NCBI GenBank assembly: GCA_002412625.1
Contig: DHVK01000019.1
Location: forward strand, 1-18,438
Direction: 5' to 3'
Source of the DNA: Cloacimonetes bacterium UBA5210
Lineage (GTDB): Bacteria > Cloacimonadota > Cloacimonadia > Cloacimonadales > Cloacimonadaceae
DNA: 18,438 nt
The notes beneath the pieces are model-generated. The model was not told the DNA's origin and did not search any database. It saw nothing but the letters and a program-made list of their open reading frames with translations. Position 1 is the first letter of the stretch. Every line of letters starts with the position of its first letter. Below are positions 1 through 7,162 of the stretch, one piece after another. The position numbers and the translations under genes were made by a program.

Positions 1-10
1 AATGGAAAAC

Positions 11-70
11 TCCCCTACCCTATCGGGGATTTCGCAGCTTCTGAAAGCTACGTTACAGAGGTTCCGCCTC
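11..70. other. Three consecutive short hairpins at the left edge
   Basis: Three adjacent perfect inverted repeats follow one another. TCCCC (11-15) pairs with GGGGA (25-29), AGCTT (36-40) pairs with AAGCT (45-49) across a four-base loop, and GAGG (58-61) pairs with CCTC (67-70) across a five-base loop. No T-run follows on either strand, so this is not a simple terminator. The third hairpin overlaps the end of the TPR-like remnant on the minus strand. It could be part of a structured RNA, a dispersed repeat, or chance; the element may continue beyond the window edge. Confidence 0.25.
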
Positions 71-181
71 CGCGTATCTGCCCTGATCGGTGTACATGCT
101 TCCCATACTGACCAGTGAAAACGACATGAATAAATGCTCTTTCCCCAAGGCTTTCTCTATCAGCTTTTGCCCAGCTGAGAA
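53..181 (-). pseudogene. Remnant of a kinesin-light-chain-type TPR protein
   Basis: Read on the minus strand from an in-frame stop at 184-182 to the stop at 55-53, this short open frame contains IEKALGKEH followed by MYTDQGRYAEAEPL. The spacing and residues match the tetratricopeptide repeat of the kinesin-light-chain/TPR_12 kind, in which an EKALG-EHP segment is followed by a YxxQGRYxEAEPL helix pair. The frame has no start at its beginning (first ATG at 127) and ends abruptly just where the next helix of the repeat should begin. It covers only about one repeat, so it is a decayed or truncated fragment of a longer TPR protein rather than a working gene. TPR assignment is by eye; the parent protein is unknown. 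Confidence 0.45.
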
Positions 182-471
182 TCAAAAGTTTTCTTTTTCA
201 ATTTTGTAAACTCATGCAGTTTTGCTGGCAATCCACGGGCTTTAACCATGATTTGGTGTTCGTAATCAAGTCCGGTACCTGTATTGTTGAATACATCCAT
301 AAGCTGAGCCCTTGCTTCTTCAAACAGACCGTGGTCAATACAGAGACTAGCTTTGGACTTATTCCCAAAGAGATCGATACAATAGGTAGCTTCAAATCCT
401 TGCCTGATTTGAGTTCAATTGCTCCGGCGGCACAAAATAAACTCGTTTGTGGAACGCTTATTGAATAACAT
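160..471 (-). pseudogene. Small unrecognised gene interrupted by an in-frame TGA
   Basis: On the minus strand a frame opens at ATG 471-469, reaches TGA at 417-415 after 18 codons, then continues open for 84 more codons to TGA 162-160. The downstream part looks protein-like: GFEATYCIDLFGNKSK, then an acidic/amphipathic stretch with GLFEEARAQLMDVF and LDYEHQIMVKARGLPAKLHEF, ending lysine-rich. It has no start codon near its beginning. The simplest reading is a gene inactivated by a nonsense mutation, next to another remnant in the same orientation. I do not recognise the family. A sequencing error, or a short protein starting at the internal ATG before DVFNN, are alternatives. Overlapping open frames here on both strands are about as long but less protein-like. 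Confidence 0.35.
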
Positions 472-487
472 ATCAATAGACTATAAT
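461..487 (+). promoter_or_regulatory. Candidate promoter for the Fe-S protein/protease operon
   Basis: A perfect TATAAT lies at 482-487, 22 bases before the start codon at 510. A poor -35 match, TTGAAT at 461-466, stands only 15 bases upstream of it. The -10 box is convincing; the -35 is weak and its spacing short. It is placed correctly to drive 510-3562. Confidence 0.4.
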
Positions 488-509
488 TTTACGACATTAA
501 GGACCGAAG

Positions 510-866
510 ATGTTGATACAAATAAGTGATGGCGCAAAGCGCTATCTGGACAAAAAAATCGCCTTTTACCACTCGATGCGTCGCGTTCCCCGCATCATCA
601 TCGCCGAACGCAGCTGCAGCGGCGCGGTGTTTCGTCTGTTGTTTGACGCACCTCACCCCGAAGATACTGAAGTCGAAGTGGGTGGTTTGCGGTTTTTTAC
701 ACCACACACTCTATTAGACGAATTTGGCGGCTTTGCCCTGGATGTGGAGCAATTCTTTTTTGCCACACGCCTGAAAGTGAGCCCCATCAAGCAAAGTTTT
801 CGCTGCAATTGCGATGCAAAGTGCTCCCAAGCGGCTGCAAAACCCATTGATGATAAAGGATTATGA
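510..866 (+). CDS. A-type Fe-S cluster carrier-like protein (IscA/HesB family)
   Basis: This 118-residue protein resembles the IscA/SufA/HesB fold, which binds or passes Fe-S clusters to apoproteins in the cytoplasm. The three family cysteines are in place: C36 in an SCSG motif, and C99 and C101 in a C-N-C motif near the end, matching Cys35, Cys99 and Cys101 of E. coli IscA. A fourth cysteine, C105, gives CNCDAKC instead of the usual CGCGxSF. The core between them is divergent, with FRLLFD and VGGLRFFTPHTLL corresponding to the central strands. Start ATG 510 has AAGGA at 499-503, six bases upstream. The stop (864-866) sits two bases before the preferred start of the secreted protease, so the two are probably co-transcribed. 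No isc, suf or nif genes are nearby, so a general Fe-S role is not supported by context; it may belong to a divergent HesB-like subfamily. Confidence 0.7.
   Translation: MLIQISDGAKRYLDKKIAFYHSMRRVPRIIIAERSCSGAVFRLLFDAPHPEDTEVEVGGLRFFTPHTLLDEFGGFALDVEQFFFATRLKVSPIKQSFRCNCDAKCSQAAAKPIDDKGL
855..860 (+). promoter_or_regulatory. Ribosome binding site that decides the protease start
   Basis: AAAGGA ends two bases before ATG 863 but eight bases before the second in-frame ATG at 869. The second spacing is normal and the first is too short, so translation probably starts at 869. Confidence 0.55.
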
Positions 867-868
867 AC

Positions 869-3562
869 ATGAGAAAGATATTCTTAAGCACCCTGATAGC
901 CCTGTATGGCCTGCTGCTGATGGCAGCTCCGCACAGCTTTTTGCCTCTGGACGTTTCACAACCGGACGGCAGCCAAATCCGCATTTACGCTTCCGGAGAT
1001 GAGTTTCATAACTGGCTGCATGATGAAGATAATTACACGATAGTGAAAGACGACGCCGGCAGATATGTTTACGCTGCCCAGGATGGCGAGAAGGTAGCCG
1101 CCACCGCCCTCGTGGTGGGAGTAGCCAACCCCGCTCAGCGCTCTCTCGCCAAAGGCATAAATCTCTCTGAACGGCTGATTGAAGCCAAATACGAACACCT
1201 TGCGTCGATGAGGGATTACTCCAACGCAAGATCGCCCCATACCGGAGATTTTGACAATCTGGTGGTTTATATTCGCTTCAGCGACAGCCCGAATTTTATG
1301 TATCCGAACTCTTATTACGACAATATCTTCAACAATACCGCGCCAAACGCCAATTCCATGAAAAACTACTTTCTGGCAGCTTCTTACGACCAATTGAGTG
1401 TGGATTCATATTTCTTCCCTGCACCGAACGGTGATGTGATCGTGAGCTATATCGACAGCCATCCCCGCAGCTATTACCAACCCCTCAGCCCCAGCAACCC
1501 CAATGGATATGATGAAGAGGACTATTGGGCAAGAACCGACCGCGAACACACTCTCTTGGCCAATGCCTCCGCTCATGTGGCAAGCCTGATTCCCGGTTCG
1601 ATCAACGTGGATGGAGATGGAGATGGCTATGTGGATAACGTCTGCTTCATTATCCAAGGATCTCCGGACGGCTGGGCACAGCTGCTTTGGCCCCACCGCT
1701 GGGTCCTGTATGGCGCGGATGCCTATATTCAGGGCGCGCGGGTGTGGGATTTTAACTTCCAGCTCGAAAGCTCTTTGGGCAGCAGCGGCGCAAGCGTGCT
1801 TGCTCACGAGATGTTCCACTCTTTGGGCGCTCCCGATCTGTACCGCTACAACACTACCAATATCACCCCTATCGGAAGCTGGGATTTGATGGCGAGCAAT
1901 ACAAATCCTCCCCAGCACATGAGCGCCTGGATGAAACACCGCTACGGTGAATGGCTGCCCACTCCGCCCATGATCACAGAATCCGGCACATACACACTGC
2001 ATCCTGTAGCCAGTTCTGCAACCAACAATGCTTACCGCATCCAATCCTGGCGCAGCACGGATAGCTATGTGCTGGAATACCGCAAGCCTCACGGACTCTA
2101 CGATACCACTTTGCCGGGCCAAGGGCTCTTGGTGTACCGCTTGAATACCGGGGTTGAGGGCAATGCCGATGGTCCTCCGGATGAACTATATATCTACCGC
2201 CCCAATGGGGTCAATAACAACACCAACGGGATGCTTTCCCGAGCCGCGATGTCTGTGCAAAACAACCGGACAATGATGACCGAATCCACCAATCCCAGTG
2301 GCTTTACCACCCAGGATTATCCCGGAGGCTTGTATCTCTACGACGTGGGTCACGCCGGTGAGACCATCACTTTCAGCGTGCGCATCACCGATATTCAGCT
2401 TAGCAGTCCGATCGGCGGAGAAACCTGGTTTGCCGGTACTACCAAGCCCATCACTTGGGTCGCGCGCAACAGCACCGGAACGGTAAACATCGAATTCAGC
2501 AGCGATGGCGGAAACAATTGGCAAACGATTGCTACCGGCGCGCACAACAACGGATCCTACAACTGGACAAACCTTCCTGCCGTGACTTCGGCGCAATGCT
2601 ATATCCGCATCACCCACAATGCCTCCGGACACACGGACACCAGCCTCCAAGCCTTTGAAATCATCAGCGAACTGGCGATTCCGGAAGTACTCTATCCCGC
2701 AAACGGTGAACTGAATGTGCCGACAAACCCGCTCTTCGATTGGAGCGCGGTCGCGGGAGCGGATTCGTATCACTTCCAGCTTAGCACAGATCCGGAGTTT
2801 AGCAGCACGGTGATGAGCTTGGTCAATCACGGCGCCAACAGTTATCAAGCTACCGGGCTCAGTCCCTTCAGCACCTATTATTGGCGCATTGCTGCCGCGG
2901 GTGAGATCGGCTCCAGCCTGTATTCCGAAGCTTACGAATTCACCACCGGCCCTTTGAGTGAAACCCCCCATGTGCCGCAATTGCTCAACCCGGTAAACTA
3001 TGCCTCAAATCAGCCCCGAAATGCAATGCTGAACTGGCAGGCGAGTTATCTGGCAGAAAGCTATTGGGTGCAGGTGAGCAGCAATCCCTTCTTTTCCAGC
3101 ATTGTCTTTGAGGCCGAAGGCATCTCCAATACTTTTGTGGAAACCGCATTGTTGCCGGGAGGATCTGGTTTCTATTGGCGTGTGGCAGCCCAAAATGGTT
3201 TTGCCAACAGCAATTTCTCCGGAGCTTTCCGCTTTTCCACCGGCGATTGGGTGGACAGCGAGGATCTGCTGAACCCGGTTGCCATCACGGCACTTAAGCA
3301 GAACCGTCCTAACCCCTTCAACCCGCAGACCACGATCAACTTCAGCCTGAAGAATCCGAATTCTCACGCCAGCCTGAAGATCTTCAACACCAAAGGCCAG
3401 ATGGTGCGCAATCTCTATAGCGGCATCCCCGGCAGCACAGAGCTGAATCTGGTCTGGGACGGTCGCGATGATGAGGGACAAGCTTTAAGCAGCGGCATTT
3501 ATCTCTACAGACTGGAGAATGAATCTAAGCAATTGACGCGCAAGATGATCCTCAGCAAGTAA
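869..3562 (+). CDS. Secreted M6-family metalloprotease with Ig/FN3-like domains and sorting tail
   Basis: An 897-residue exported zinc protease. It begins with a signal peptide (MRKIF plus a hydrophobic stretch to about residue 20). A propeptide-like region follows, with the PDGSQIRIYASGDEFHNWL pattern seen in M6 peptidases. The catalytic domain carries HEMFH at 313-317, continuing SLGAPDLY, then GSWDLMA: the HExxHxxGxPDxY signature of M6 (immune inhibitor A-like) enzymes. A DGDGDGY acidic run at 248-254 is a likely calcium site. After the catalytic domain come a beta-sandwich region (about 510-600), two fibronectin-III-like domains (about 605-695 and 700-792, both with YWRIAA/YWRVAA), and a FlgD-like or T9SS-type C-terminal tail (about 809-897) starting NRPNPFNP. 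The tail suggests export and surface attachment or release by a type IX-like route. An alternative start at 863 would add two residues. Extracellular protein degradation is the likely role. Confidence 0.9.
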   Translation: MRKIFLSTLIALYGLLLMAAPHSFLPLDVSQPDGSQIRIYASGDEFHNWLHDEDNYTIVKDDAGRYVYAAQDGEKVAATALVVGVANPAQRSLAKGINLSERLIEAKYEHLASMRDYSNARSPHTGDFDNLVVYIRFSDSPNFMYPNSYYDNIFNNTAPNANSMKNYFLAASYDQLSVDSYFFPAPNGDVIVSYIDSHPRSYYQPLSPSNPNGYDEEDYWARTDREHTLLANASAHVASLIPGSINVDGDGDGYVDNVCFIIQGSPDGWAQLLWPHRWVLYGADAYIQGARVWDFNFQLESSLGSSGASVLAHEMFHSLGAPDLYRYNTTNITPIGSWDLMASNTNPPQHMSAWMKHRYGEWLPTPPMITESGTYTLHPVASSATNNAYRIQSWRSTDSYVLEYRKPHGLYDTTLPGQGLLVYRLNTGVEGNADGPPDELYIYRPNGVNNNTNGMLSRAAMSVQNNRTMMTESTNPSGFTTQDYPGGLYLYDVGHAGETITFSVRITDIQLSSPIGGETWFAGTTKPITWVARNSTGTVNIEFSSDGGNNWQTIATGAHNNGSYNWTNLPAVTSAQCYIRITHNASGHTDTSLQAFEIISELAIPEVLYPANGELNVPTNPLFDWSAVAGADSYHFQLSTDPEFSSTVMSLVNHGANSYQATGLSPFSTYYWRIAAAGEIGSSLYSEAYEFTTGPLSETPHVPQLLNPVNYASNQPRNAMLNWQASYLAESYWVQVSSNPFFSSIVFEAEGISNTFVETALLPGGSGFYWRVAAQNGFANSNFSGAFRFSTGDWVDSEDLLNPVAITALKQNRPNPFNPQTTINFSLKNPNSHASLKIFNTKGQMVRNLYSGIPGSTELNLVWDGRDDEGQALSSGIYLYRLENESKQLTRKMILSK

Positions 3563-3584
3563 AGCAAGCGCCCGAGTATTATTG

Positions 3585-3614
3585 GCAGTCTCCTCGTGTG
3601 ACTGCTAATTTTTT
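3585..3614 (+). terminator. Intrinsic terminator after the protease
   Basis: GCAGTC (3585-3590) pairs perfectly with GACTGC (3600-3605) across a nine-base loop and is followed by TAA and six T residues (3609-3614). It lies 23 bases after the protease stop codon and separates that operon from the Hsp20 gene. Confidence 0.7.
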
Positions 3615-3616
3615 GC

Positions 3617-3644
3617 TTGCCTTCAGGCGATTTCCGCTTATACT
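3617..3644 (+). promoter_or_regulatory. Candidate sigma-70-type promoter of the Hsp20 gene
   Basis: TTGCCT (3617-3622) and TATACT (3639-3644) are separated by 16 bases, just after the protease terminator and 31 bases before the Hsp20 start. I see no CIRCE element (the HrcA repeat), so heat control through HrcA is not supported here. Confidence 0.45.
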
Positions 3645-3665
3645 ATATTCAGAATACTTAAATAT

Positions 3666-3670
3666 GGAGG
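3666..3670 (+). promoter_or_regulatory. Ribosome binding site fixing the Hsp20 start
   Basis: GGAGG ends five bases before ATG 3676. The same frame is open back to ATG 3598, but that upstream start would lie before the candidate -10 box, so 3676 is the real start. Confidence 0.75.
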
Positions 3671-3675
3671 TTACC

Positions 3676-4113
3676 ATGAAACTCGTACCGTATCGCAGAA
3701 TGAATGAAGTCAGGCCCATGAGCAACATGCTCAGCATGTTTGACGATTTCTTCAACCAAGTGTTTGAAGAAGAGAGTTCCGAGGAAAACTTCCGGGCCAT
3801 GGCGATGGATATCACCGAACATGACAAAGAATTTACCATTCTGGCAAATCTGCCCGGATTCAGAAAAGAGAATATAAAGATCTCTGTGCACGACAATCAG
3901 CTATTGATCGAGGCGGCATGCAACGACAAAAAAGAAGAAACCAAAGGCACCGTTTATCGCTGCGAACGCTATAGCGGCAGTTACCGGCGCAACCTGACGC
4001 TGCCCGAAAACGCCGATGTCTCTGCCATCAAAGCCAAAATGGAAGATGGCGTGCTGACCTTGAACATCCCCAAGAAAGAACCGACACCCATGAAAGAGAT
4101 CACGATCAACTAA
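3676..4113 (+). CDS. Small heat-shock protein, Hsp20/alpha-crystallin family
   Basis: A 145-residue cytoplasmic holdase chaperone of ordinary family length. A variable N-terminal arm (MSNMLSMFDDFFNQVFEEE) precedes the alpha-crystallin domain at about 42-132. Family marks are FTILANLPGFRKENIKISV, YRCERYSGSYRRNLTLP, and the signature DGVLTLNIPK at 124-133. The C-terminal EITIN supplies the I-x-I motif (I142, I144) that docks into a neighbouring dimer during oligomer assembly. The gene stands alone between two intrinsic terminators with its own promoter, so it is a single-gene transcript. Proteins of this family bind unfolding clients without ATP and hand them to DnaK/ClpB. Nothing unusual is seen in the sequence. 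Confidence 0.95.
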   Translation: MKLVPYRRMNEVRPMSNMLSMFDDFFNQVFEEESSEENFRAMAMDITEHDKEFTILANLPGFRKENIKISVHDNQLLIEAACNDKKEETKGTVYRCERYSGSYRRNLTLPENADVSAIKAKMEDGVLTLNIPKKEPTPMKEITIN

Positions 4114-4131
4114 TTTAACCAGACACAGCAC

Positions 4132-4168
4132 AGCCCACCCGATTCCCGGAGTGGGCTTTACTTTTTTT
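4132..4168 (+). terminator. Intrinsic terminator after Hsp20
   Basis: AGCCCAC (4132-4138) pairs perfectly with GTGGGCT (4151-4157) across a twelve-base loop, followed by a T-rich tail to 4168. It lies 18 bases after the Hsp20 stop. Confidence 0.8.
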
Positions 4169-4250
4169 GCGGTGTTTGAGGCAGATCTCCCAGCGCACAA
4201 GCCACCCGGCTGGGTTCACTATTGGATCAAACTGCCATTGAGCTGATCTT

Positions 4251-4290
4251 AAGCCCTTATCATGCTATGGGCATGGGAGAATAACAGCTT
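4251..4290 (+). repeat. Dispersed 40-bp repeat, copy 1
   Basis: This 40-base segment matches the reverse complement of 13154-13193 at 35 of 40 positions without gaps. The shared core reads TGGGCAT then GGAGAATAA. The copy starts AAGCCCTTAT and ends ATAACAGCTT, so its terminal inverted repeat is imperfect. It lies in the gap between the convergent Hsp20 and ComEC genes, about 80 bases past the Hsp20 terminator. Similarity stops close to both ends of the 40-base unit, as expected of a discrete mobile or regulatory palindromic element. The rest of 4169-4370 shows nothing recognisable. Confidence 0.7.
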
Positions 4291-4370
4291 AAAATCGGCT
4301 TGCGCAGACCTTGATGCATGCGGGATGGAAGAGGGCATAAACTCCAAAGGGAAAATCAACAGCAAGATCG

Positions 4371-6647
4371 TCAATCTGTAGTAAAGCTCACCGAGCCGTT
4401 GTATGTAAAGTGTAACCGGACATCATGATTCCGCAGGCGTGCGATGGTTTCCGGATGCGGGAAGCCATAGATATTATGTTTCGTTGTGGTGAAGACAGCT
4501 TCCGAGGGCTTCACCTGCCGCAGAAAGAGATCCGTGGAGGAACTGCGGGAGCCGTGATGCGCCACTTTCAGGATGTCTGCCTTCAGTTCTTGGGGATAGC
4601 AGTTCACCAGCCAGGTTTCTGCCTCTTGCTCGATATCTCCCGTGAAGAGAAAGCTGAGTTCGCCAGCATCATAGCGACACACAATCGAGTGGTTATTCAT
4701 CCGGGAGTCGCGATACTGGGTTGTGGGATGCAGGATCTTCAGCCGGTGTGTGCCCAGGACTATGCTCATGGTGTCCGTGAGGGCAATGATCCTCGTTCTT
4801 TCAAGGTTCAGGCCTGCTTCGATGGCGCGCCAGATTTCGCTTTGCAGATCGTTTTGGCTGATGATCAGATTGCTCACATTAGTGCTTTGTAACAGGCTCC
4901 TCAGCCCTCCGGCGTGATCGCTGTGCAGGTGGGTCAGCAAGAGGTAATCCAAGTGCCGGATCTTGTTTCGGCCAAGCCAGATTTGCAGCTTTTGGCGCAT
5001 CCAGGAATCCTCCGCAGTTTGCTCTTGCAAGTCCGTTTCTGCCCGATGGCCGGGGATTCCGCCAGTATCGATCATCAAGGAACTGCCATCATCCGCAAAG
5101 ATCAAGCTGCAGTCTGCCACTCCGGCATTGAAGATATGCACTTCAGCCTTACGCTGAACGGGCAGGAAGAGCAGGATTGCGATGGTTGGGACCACCGGGA
5201 TCGCCGCTTTCCAGAGTAGGCGAAATCTGCCTTTGAGAGCCAGCAGGATCAGCCACACAGTCAGTCCCAGGGCAAAGGCCTGCGCCAAAGACAGCCAAGA
5301 GGAATCTACATACAAAGGAAGCCCTGAACATAGCAGCAGCCACCATTTCCAGAGATCTGCCACCGCCTGGAAGCTGAGGATAAACACCGGAATGGGAAAG
5401 AACAAACAGAGCAAAGAGAGCCCCAACAGGATGGTCATCAGCGGAAGCCCGAGCAGATTGCCCAGGATGCCGTTCAGGGAAGCCGAACCGAAGTAATACA
5501 GGCTGAAGGGCGCGATCCCCAACCCTACAACCAGGCAGATCAACATGTAATGCCCCACCTGCTTCAGTGTTCGCTGCACAAATGCCCCGGTTTCTTGCTG
5601 AGAGCGGTGAGGTAAGGCAAAGATGATGAGCCCTACGCTGATAAACGATAGTTGCAAACCGAGTTCGAAGAGCTCTCCGGGATTCACCAGAGTAATGATA
5701 AACAGAGCTACCGACAGACTCTGAGCCGCACTCAGCGGTCGGGATAGCCAGCGGGCAAGAATCAATAGGTCGATCATCAGCATCGCCCGCAGGATGGGCG
5801 GGGCCCAGTTGTTCAGCGCGGCAAAGAAGAATAGGAAAGCCATAAACAGCATTTCAGCCATCCGCATGGGCAAAAAGAAGCGTAAAATAAGCATCACCAG
5901 CAGACTCAGCATTACCACATGCAAGCCGCTGACCACTATCAAGTGCGTGATCCCGGCGCGGCTCAACTCCATGCGGTTCTCCCGCTTGAATCCAGTGTCA
6001 CTGAGCAAAAACGCTTTTGCCAGCGGAGAGTAGGGACCAAGGCTTTTGTCCAGCCTGCTTTGCACCCAGGTGCGGGCTTGATAGATATAGCCGCGCTGCT
6101 GCCGAAGCAGGTCTATGGGGGGCAAGACCGGACGCAGAAAGGCATTGAAGCGTTTGGGATAGATATCCAGCACGGGATCTTGAACCAGGGCTTGCAACAA
6201 AGCCAGCGAGGCGTAGCTATGTCCCGGCTTAAGTTCTTGATCGCTAAACAGCAGTATCTTTTCCCGCACATCCACGCCCGCGATGTTGTGGAGCTCTGCC
6301 TGAAACACACTGTCCGCCAGCTTGGTTTCCACCCTGTATTGCATTTGCTGCTGAACTGAGCCCTTTTCCTGCAGAATGCGGATCAGTTCAGAATCTGCCT
6401 TTTGATCGTTCAGATAGCGCAATGCTCCGACACTGAAGAAGATCAGCAGGATCAGCAGCACCCGCCCCCGCTTCAGCAGTATGGCAGCAAGCAGCGCCGC
6501 AAAGCCCAAAATCAGATATGATCCAGCGGGTATAGCGCAGTATCTGCCACATAGAATTCCAGCCACCCAGAGCAATACCGGCAAAAGCATCGGCCTGGGT
6601 GGCTGGTTCTTTATATAGGCTTTGTCATTTGCGGTTGTTGAATCCAA
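4371..6647 (-). CDS. comEC: ComEC/Rec2-type competence DNA-uptake channel
   Basis: A 758-residue integral membrane protein with the full ComEC layout. Hydrophobic helices at about 21-80 precede a soluble OB-like (DUF4131) section at about 85-175. The competence core has many membrane segments and the family motif HLIVVSGLHV at 235-244. A C-terminal metallo-beta-lactamase-like domain carries THLHSDHAGG (H573, H575, D577, H578) and a later KVAHHGSRSSS. In known systems ComEC moves single-stranded DNA across the inner membrane; the C-terminal domain may be a nuclease. The start is uncertain. TTG 6647 overlaps the upstream gene by 23 bases with only a weak GGGA before it; the first ATG (6590, residue 20) has no clear ribosome site but sits right before the first helix. 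It is last in the five-gene run from the TolC-like gene. No other competence gene is in the window. Confidence 0.92.
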   Translation of the reverse strand: MDSTTANDKAYIKNQPPRPMLLPVLLWVAGILCGRYCAIPAGSYLILGFAALLAAILLKRGRVLLILLIFFSVGALRYLNDQKADSELIRILQEKGSVQQQMQYRVETKLADSVFQAELHNIAGVDVREKILLFSDQELKPGHSYASLALLQALVQDPVLDIYPKRFNAFLRPVLPPIDLLRQQRGYIYQARTWVQSRLDKSLGPYSPLAKAFLLSDTGFKRENRMELSRAGITHLIVVSGLHVVMLSLLVMLILRFFLPMRMAEMLFMAFLFFFAALNNWAPPILRAMLMIDLLILARWLSRPLSAAQSLSVALFIITLVNPGELFELGLQLSFISVGLIIFALPHRSQQETGAFVQRTLKQVGHYMLICLVVGLGIAPFSLYYFGSASLNGILGNLLGLPLMTILLGLSLLCLFFPIPVFILSFQAVADLWKWWLLLCSGLPLYVDSSWLSLAQAFALGLTVWLILLALKGRFRLLWKAAIPVVPTIAILLFLPVQRKAEVHIFNAGVADCSLIFADDGSSLMIDTGGIPGHRAETDLQEQTAEDSWMRQKLQIWLGRNKIRHLDYLLLTHLHSDHAGGLRSLLQSTNVSNLIISQNDLQSEIWRAIEAGLNLERTRIIALTDTMSIVLGTHRLKILHPTTQYRDSRMNNHSIVCRYDAGELSFLFTGDIEQEAETWLVNCYPQELKADILKVAHHGSRSSSTDLFLRQVKPSEAVFTTTKHNIYGFPHPETIARLRNHDVRLHFTYNGSVSFTTD

Positions 6648-7152
6648 GGATTAGTCCCAATGCCACAGACCACACTGCTGCCAGCCCGATGCGGAGATCA
6701 TCCGGCATCATGAAGGTAACGGTGTGCGCGGGAATCCAGAACCAGAGCAGGCTATACATGCTCTTATCCAGGTTCTTCCAATTCTTGACCTTCTCCGGGA
6801 TGTTATCCAGCACCCGGTGCAAGATCACCAGAGTAAGGCCAAATTGCAGGTTCATCAATGCGGAAAGTGAGAAGGCGAAGCCGAAGCTCCCTTCTTTGAA
6901 CCCAGGCCACATCCCGGCTTCGATCAGATAAGTCAGGAATCCCCCAAAACCTTTGAAGGCGTACTTTATACCTATCGCGAGGGTTGCCCAGACCAGCATC
7001 TTCCACAGTGTGGCAGCAATGCCGAAAGGATATTTGAAGTTCTTCTGAATCATCCATTTGGATGCTATCTCGCCCAGTGTGCCTAATATGGCGAACTGGA
7101 TCATCGCGCTCAATATGGGCCAACTGTGGACCCAATCAATATAAGTTTGCAT
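6625..7152 (-). CDS. Small integral membrane protein, possibly Mpv17/PMP22-like
   Basis: A 175-residue membrane protein with about four to five hydrophobic segments (about 12-33, 46-65, 90-112, 132-150, 152-172). Between the third and fourth lies a soluble, charged stretch (HRVLDNIPEKVKNWKNLDKS). The tail, FWIPAHTVTFMMP then LRIGLAAVWSVALGLILGF, recalls the C-terminal signature of the Mpv17/PMP22 family of small membrane proteins, but the similarity is loose and judged by eye. Its function is unknown. It starts ten bases after the RND permease, with AGGAG overlapping that gene's stop, and may overlap the ComEC start. It is therefore translationally tied to both neighbours. A role in envelope permeability would suit the neighbours but is speculation. 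Confidence 0.75.
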   Translation of the reverse strand: MQTYIDWVHSWPILSAMIQFAILGTLGEIASKWMIQKNFKYPFGIAATLWKMLVWATLAIGIKYAFKGFGGFLTYLIEAGMWPGFKEGSFGFAFSLSALMNLQFGLTLVILHRVLDNIPEKVKNWKNLDKSMYSLLWFWIPAHTVTFMMPDDLRIGLAAVWSVALGLILGFNNRK

Positions 7153-7162
7153 GTGGTCTCCT

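Noticed and set aside
214..468. 84-codon plus-strand frame opposite the broken gene
   Set aside because: Its translation has no recognisable motif and no ribosome site. The minus-strand frame looks more protein-like, so this is taken as its shadow.
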